Origin: Syntrophomonadaceae bacterium | GTDB taxonomy: Bacteria > Bacillota_D > Dethiobacteria > DTU022 > PWGO01 | DNA length: 11,513 bases | Reading direction: 5' to 3' | Assembly (NCBI GenBank): GCA_003554535.1 | Contig: PWGT01000017.1 | Span: 1 to 11,513 of the forward strand | Part shown: positions 7,637 through 11,513 of the stretch, piece after piece | Position numbering within the stretch: the stretch's first letter is position 1 | Layout of the letters: each line of letters starts with the position of its first letter | Translations under genes and position numbers: made by a program | The notes under the pieces: generated by a model | The model's input: the letters and a program-made list of their open reading frames with translations, nothing else | Databases searched by the model: none | Told to the model about the DNA's origin: nothing

Positions 7637-7945
7637 CTTTATACCTCCTTTGATTTATCCTGATGTAGTTTAATTTGTGGCACTAACTAATAAGATCGTA
7701 TCATTTATTCGTCAAAATTAAAAGAAAAGATTGTCTATTTTTTGCATACCGGTTATTTAGATTCATAGTATTAGGTGAAAATATAGCGTGAAAATGCTCG
7801 AATTAGGAGAATATGGGGAAAAAGTGTTTAATTTTTGCATTTTATAAAAGGAAAATCATAAAAATAAATCGAAATTTAAATTAGCCTTAATATTTCAAGC
7901 ATCGAGTGAGAAATTTAATAAATACAGTAAGAGTAAGGGGCAATT
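7637..7945. other. Divergent intergenic region, 309 bases, A+T-rich
   Basis: It separates the minus-strand zinc-ribbon gene from the plus-strand hybrid kinase. The left part holds the ribosome binding site and promoter of the minus-strand gene. For the kinase I see no convincing promoter: the best pair is TTGTCT (7731-7736) and TATTTA (7754-7759) with a 17-base spacer, which matches the consensus poorly. GAAATTTA occurs twice (7871-7878 and 7910-7917) and could be a spaced operator or simply A+T-rich chance. No riboswitch fold or terminator was recognised. Confidence 0.6.
7687..7715 (-). promoter_or_regulatory. Promoter of the zinc-ribbon/winged-helix gene
   Basis: Read on the minus strand, TTGACG (7710-7715) is a five-of-six match to the -35, followed by a 17-base spacer and TATTAG (7687-7692), a four-of-six match to the -10. 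This predicts a leader of about 45 bases before the ATG. The -35 overlaps TGACGAA (7708-7714), which fits the Spo0A-box core TGNCGAA. Confidence 0.55.
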
Positions 7946-10711
7946 ATGGCTTTAGAACGAAAAAAATATTATTCAATGATGGAAAATATGCCTGATGCTT
8001 TTGCCTTTCACCGGGTTGTTACCGATAGTAATAATGAACCGGTTGATTTTGTTTTTCTTGAAGCTAACCCCGCTTATGAAGATATGACGGGCTTTTGTCG
8101 GGAAGAGATACTGGGTAAAAGTGTCAAAGAAATATTTCCTGATATTGAAGAATCTAATTTTGATTGGATAGGAACTTACGGCCAGGTTGCTTTAAACGGT
8201 GAGCCTGCTCGCTTTGAGGCCTATTTTGAACCTCTGCAGCTATGGTTTGAAGTTACTGCTTTTAGTGATGACCCCGGCTATTTTATTAGTATTTTCCGGG
8301 ATATTACTTCCTCCAAAGAAGAAAAATTAGTACTGGAAAACATGTTAAATTATACCCAGCAGTTCCTTGATTTTTCCCTAGGCGATATTGATTACCAGTT
8401 AATGACAGACGGCTTGTTAGAGTTGTCAGGCGCCATGTGTGTGGTTTTTGAATCTTATGAATGGGAAAAAAGGCAGACAGTAACCAAGGCAGTATCGGGA
8501 AACCAAAACCTTATCAATCAACTAGAAGATTTAATGGGTTTTGAATTAGTGGGCTCCACCTGGGATGTTCCCCCTGAGAGCCTTACTCAAATTAAAGATG
8601 GAGAGCTAGTCCGCTTTAATAATTTATACGAAACTGGTTTTAAAACTTTTAATAAAGAGTTTTCTTCTATTCTGGAAGAAAAATTTCGAGTGGGAGAAGT
8701 TAATCTAATTGGAGTCTCTTACAAAAACCACTCCATTGGAAATTTTATGATTTTTATGCCCCGCGGCAAAAAGATTAAAAACCCCGCAAAAGTCAAGATT
8801 TTCGCCAAACAGGCAGGTATGGTTTTAATGCGTAAGCGCATGGAGGACTCACTGAATATATTCAGAGAATCCCTGGAAAATTCCACGGAAGCCATTGGAA
8901 TGTCAACCCCCGAGGGGTATCATTATTATCAAAACCAGGCTTTTACAGATATGTTTGGCGACATAGGAAACAATCCGCCCCAGAGACTGTATGCAGATCA
9001 AAAAACAGGTGTAAAGGTTTTTGCTACCATCATAGCCGGCGGAGTGTGGACCGGGGAAGTTAAGATGTATGCCAAAGATGGTAGCATTCTCGATATTAAC
9101 CTCCAGGCCTATGCCAGCAAAAATGAGGCCGGGGAGGTAACCAACCTGGTAGGTATCCACACGGATATTACCAAACGCAAGAAAGCCGAACAAAAACTAA
9201 AAGACTCGGAAGAAAGATACCGGATGCTGATAGAAAATGCCAATGAAGGCATCGTGGTGGTAAAAGGGGATTATTTTCAGTTTGTAAATCCCAAGATAGT
9301 AAGGAAGTTGGGCTACAGTAAAGAAGAACTTTACAGAATCCCCTTTACTTCTTTGGTACATCCCGAAGACGTAGAATATGTTAAAACCAATTATTATAAA
9401 CGTTACCGGGGAGAAGCATTAGAGAAGATTATTTTCAGAGTTTATACCAAAAGTGGAGAGCTCAGATGGGTGGAATTTAGCGGTGTGCTTATCTCCTGGG
9501 AAAATGGTCATGCTATTTTAGGGTTTGTCATAGACATTACTGAAAGAAAACAGGCTGAAGATTCACTTGCTGCTGCAGTTGAAGAGCTACGTTTGGCCGA
9601 CAGGCAAAAAGATGAGTTCCTGGGGATGCTATCCCATGAAATCCGCAACCCTCTGGCCTCTATAACTATGGGTATTACGTTGTTGAATAAAATAATTCCG
9701 GAAGGAGAAAAAGCCCAGAAAACAATAGACATTATGAATCGGCAGGCTACTTATCTTTCGCGCCTGGTGGATGATCTACTTGATGTGACTCGCATTGCCC
9801 GTAACAAAATTGTGCTTAAAAAAGAACAGGTAGAACTGAATCAATTGATTGGGCAATGTGTGGAAGATAACCGCTCCATGTTCCAGGAAAAAGGGGTAGA
9901 GTTGGAATTTTCCCCCTCTACCTCGGAGTTGGTAGCAGAGGTAGATCCTGCTCGTATATCCCAAGTAGTAGGTAATTTGCTGAATAATTCATTGAAATTT
10001 ACCGCAAGCGGAGGCCAGGTTCGGCTTGTTGTAAACAAAGAAGATCAAAATGAGCTGGCAGTAATTAAAATTGAGGATAACGGAGAAGGAATGAGTTCGC
10101 AATTCCAGAAGAATCTGTTCAAGCCATTTATGCAGGCAGATACATCCATGGACCGTAGCGATGGAGGTTTAGGCCTGGGTCTTGCCCTGGTAAAGGGTCT
10201 GGTGGAGCAGCACGGTGGCAAAGTTAGTGCTCACAGTGAGGGGTTGGGAAAAGGCTCAGTCTTTACAGTTTATCTGCCTCTGAGCAAAAGAGTTTTCAAA
10301 TCTGAAAAAGAACCTGCTGCGCCCGTTTCCGTCACCGGTCAGAGAGTTTTGGTAGTAGAAGATATAAAAGATACTGCTGATATCCTTCAAGATCTCCTCG
10401 AGCAGGAAGGCTGTGAGGTTAAAGTGGCCTACAGTGGGGAACAGGGACTTCAGTTGATTAAAGATTACCACCCCGATATTCTAATTTGTGACATTGGCCT
10501 TACGGGAATAGACGGATACCAGGTCGCCCGTGCTTTTAGAGAAGACGAAGATTTAAGGGATGTTTACCTGGTATCGCTTACGGGATATACCCGTCCCGAG
10601 GATCAGAAAAAAGCGAAGGAGGCAGGCTTTCACCATCAGCTTGCTAAGCCTGTCAAACTGGAAGAGTTAAAGAAAACTTTGGTAAAAAGTGCAGCATATA
10701 AATCTCAGTAG
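7946..10711 (+). CDS. Cytosolic hybrid sensor histidine kinase with PAS, GAF-like and receiver domains
   Basis: This 921-residue protein senses a signal through tandem PAS-type domains, autophosphorylates on histidine and can pass the phosphoryl group to its own receiver. Visible order: PAS 1 (about 11-120, ending FRDITSSKEE); a GAF-like region (about 127-298); PAS 2 (about 303-410, ending HTDITKRKKAE); PAS 3 (about 421-535, ending VIDITERKQAE). HisKA has the phosphorylated His564 in MLSHEIRNPL. The ATPase domain has the N box NLLNNSLKF (677-685), G1 DNGEG (711-715) and G2 GGLGLGLALV (740-749). The receiver (about 799-912) has acidic pocket E805/D806, phospho-acceptor D849, T879 and K901. No membrane helix is seen, so it is cytosolic. 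AAGGGG precedes the ATG and an in-frame TAA lies at 7934-7936, fixing the start region. There is no HPt domain or output regulator in the window, so the downstream partner is unknown. Confidence 0.94.
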   Translation: MALERKKYYSMMENMPDAFAFHRVVTDSNNEPVDFVFLEANPAYEDMTGFCREEILGKSVKEIFPDIEESNFDWIGTYGQVALNGEPARFEAYFEPLQLWFEVTAFSDDPGYFISIFRDITSSKEEKLVLENMLNYTQQFLDFSLGDIDYQLMTDGLLELSGAMCVVFESYEWEKRQTVTKAVSGNQNLINQLEDLMGFELVGSTWDVPPESLTQIKDGELVRFNNLYETGFKTFNKEFSSILEEKFRVGEVNLIGVSYKNHSIGNFMIFMPRGKKIKNPAKVKIFAKQAGMVLMRKRMEDSLNIFRESLENSTEAIGMSTPEGYHYYQNQAFTDMFGDIGNNPPQRLYADQKTGVKVFATIIAGGVWTGEVKMYAKDGSILDINLQAYASKNEAGEVTNLVGIHTDITKRKKAEQKLKDSEERYRMLIENANEGIVVVKGDYFQFVNPKIVRKLGYSKEELYRIPFTSLVHPEDVEYVKTNYYKRYRGEALEKIIFRVYTKSGELRWVEFSGVLISWENGHAILGFVIDITERKQAEDSLAAAVEELRLADRQKDEFLGMLSHEIRNPLASITMGITLLNKIIPEGEKAQKTIDIMNRQATYLSRLVDDLLDVTRIARNKIVLKKEQVELNQLIGQCVEDNRSMFQEKGVELEFSPSTSELVAEVDPARISQVVGNLLNNSLKFTASGGQVRLVVNKEDQNELAVIKIEDNGEGMSSQFQKNLFKPFMQADTSMDRSDGGLGLGLALVKGLVEQHGGKVSAHSEGLGKGSVFTVYLPLSKRVFKSEKEPAAPVSVTGQRVLVVEDIKDTADILQDLLEQEGCEVKVAYSGEQGLQLIKDYHPDILICDIGLTGIDGYQVARAFREDEDLRDVYLVSLTGYTRPEDQKKAKEAGFHHQLAKPVKLEELKKTLVKSAAYKSQ

Positions 10712-10716
10712 AAAGA

Positions 10717-10730
10717 GGAATAATTATTCC
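10717..10730. repeat. Perfect 14-base palindrome between the kinase and DUF2752 genes
   Basis: GGAATAATTATTCC is identical to its reverse complement. It begins five bases after the kinase stop codon. It could be an operator for a dimeric regulator or a short RNA hairpin, though as RNA the middle would be too tight to pair fully. Its left edge overlaps the AGAGGA ribosome-binding-like sequence (10714-10719). Confidence 0.6.
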
Positions 10731-10749
10731 CAAAGTTGAACTTAAGAGC

Positions 10750-11169
10750 ATGAAAAACAAGGTGGTTTCGCAAAAGTCTGAATTGTTATTGCTGGGTTTA
10801 TATATTTTTACCTGCCTTGCTTTGTATGTTTACTTAAGCAGCGAAACCATGAGGGCGTTTTGGGGGGCGGGAGGATGCATCCTAAATGAAACCACCGGGT
10901 TGTACTGTCCGGCATGTGGAGGCACCAGGGCTATGGTGGCGCTTTTTTCCGGCAATACGTCGCTTGCATTTGCATACAACCAGCTCATTATTTTTCTCCC
11001 TCTCGCTCTTTATCCCGGCATATTGCTCACAAAGCTGCTTATTAAAGGGGAATCCATAAAGCAGGTTTACCTGCCCCCAATTTTGGCATGGGGGTTTCTG
11101 GGAGTAATTATTTTTTACGGGGTGCTTAGAAATTTACCCCTGGCCGCATTAGATTATTTAAGGCCATGA
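10750..11169 (+). CDS. DUF2752-type small membrane protein
   Basis: The hallmark of this family is a Cys-Pro-x-Cys-Gly-x-Thr-Arg motif; here it is CPACGGTR at 53-60, followed by MVALFSGNTSLAFAYNQL, the usual second half of the signature. Three hydrophobic helices are likely (about 11-29, 74-96 and 107-125). The C-terminus (YGVLRNLPLAALDYLRP) is typical of the family. Function is unknown; the two cysteines could bind metal or take part in redox chemistry. The 139-residue length is normal. The ATG at 10750 has only a poor ribosome binding site (TTAAGAGC), whereas a better one, AGAGGA (10714-10719), sits far upstream. An in-frame ATT at 10726 is well placed for it and would add eight residues; the ATG is kept as the conservative choice. 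The gene is 38 bases after the kinase gene, probably the same transcript. Confidence 0.88.
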   Translation: MKNKVVSQKSELLLLGLYIFTCLALYVYLSSETMRAFWGAGGCILNETTGLYCPACGGTRAMVALFSGNTSLAFAYNQLIIFLPLALYPGILLTKLLIKGESIKQVYLPPILAWGFLGVIIFYGVLRNLPLAALDYLRP

Positions 11170-11186
11170 TATTTTAATAAAAATAT
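11169..11186. repeat. A+T-only inverted repeat between the two small membrane protein genes
   Basis: ATATTTT (11169-11175) and AAAATAT (11180-11186) are inverted around a four-base loop. The stem has no G-C pair and no following U tract, so it is not a convincing terminator. It starts on the last base of the DUF2752 stop codon. A protein-binding site or chance in A+T-rich DNA are both possible. Confidence 0.35.
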
Positions 11187-11214
11187 ACTTATTTTGGGTA
11201 AAGGAGAATAAAAT

Positions 11215-11502
11215 ATGAGCCAAGAAGAAATTACGAAAGAAGATGTTTTAGAGAAACAGCCCCAGCAGCAAAACGAAGAAATGCAGAATGACACCCTGGG
11301 ATTGGTAGGAATGATCATTGGTATTCTGGGAGTGTTGTTTAGTTTTTGCTGCACCTTTCTCTCTATCCTTCCGGGAATAGCTGCTATTGTTTGCGGTGTA
11401 GTAGCCTATAACCAGGGGCAGAGATATGGAATTTCCGCCATTGTTTTAGGTGTAATCGCCAGTGTTACAGGTGTAGTTTTAGCTTATATAGGCATTCGTT
11501 AA
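11215..11502 (+). CDS. DUF4190-like small membrane protein
   Basis: The 95-residue protein has a polar, Glu/Gln-rich N-terminus (residues 1-27) followed by two glycine-rich hydrophobic helices (about 28-62 as a long or split helix, and 72-93). Between them lies a short loop (AYNQGQRYG) that matches the DUF4190 pattern: a first helix with a Cys-containing turn (FCCTF), then IAAIVCGVVAY, then GISAIVLGVI. Members are common small membrane proteins of unknown function, often found near TM2 or DUF2752-type genes. AGGAG at 11202-11206 is eight bases before the ATG, a good site. It lies 45 bases after the DUF2752 gene and is complete; only 11 bases of the window remain after it. A role alongside the DUF2752 protein is suggested only by position. 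Confidence 0.8.
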   Translation: MSQEEITKEDVLEKQPQQQNEEMQNDTLGLVGMIIGILGVLFSFCCTFLSILPGIAAIVCGVVAYNQGQRYGISAIVLGVIASVTGVVLAYIGIR

Positions 11503-11513
11503 TATTATCCGTT

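Overview
The window looks like chromosomal DNA of a Gram-positive, low-to-moderate G+C bacterium, most likely of the anaerobic clostridial type. Signs are the strong AGGAGG-type ribosome binding sites, A+T-rich intergenic DNA, a short B. subtilis-like NagB, and a long-form NfeD protein followed by FloA (the B. subtilis yqeZ-floA order). Genus cannot be settled from this sequence. Nothing looks foreign: no transposase, integrase, phage gene, CRISPR array, tRNA or rRNA was seen.

Layout, left to right. (1) Bases 4-3224: lepA (elongation factor 4), then, 17 bases later, a chemoreceptor-like protein with about six membrane helices and no HAMP domain. (2) After a 256-base gap, 3481-4206: nagB, glucosamine-6-phosphate deaminase, without nagA beside it. 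(3) 4230-7193: a membrane-microdomain cassette of long-form NfeD serine protease, FloA flotillin and a single-pass membrane protein of unknown function, with a terminator-like hairpin between the last two. (4) 7202-7240: a strong hairpin between convergent genes. (5) 7250-7636, minus strand: a small zinc-ribbon plus winged-helix protein with a readable promoter. (6) A 309-base A+T-rich divergent intergenic region. (7) 7946-10711: a 921-residue cytosolic hybrid histidine kinase (PAS, GAF-like, PAS, PAS, HisKA, HATPase, receiver). (8) 10750-11502: two small membrane proteins, of the DUF2752 and DUF4190 types.

How the genes work together: the clear functional group is NfeD-FloA, where the protease/OB-fold protein and the flotillin scaffold are known partners in membrane domain organisation; the third gene is a plausible accessory. 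The chemoreceptor and the hybrid kinase are signalling proteins without their partners in the window (no cheA/cheW, HPt protein or output regulator), so both must act through proteins encoded elsewhere. The rest are housekeeping or poorly characterised genes. I did not find a convincing unknown multi-gene system. The best leads are the third gene of the NfeD-FloA cassette, the zinc-ribbon/winged-helix regulator with a Spo0A-box-like match over its -35, and the start region of the DUF2752 gene, where a perfect 14-base palindrome lies over possible non-canonical start codons.
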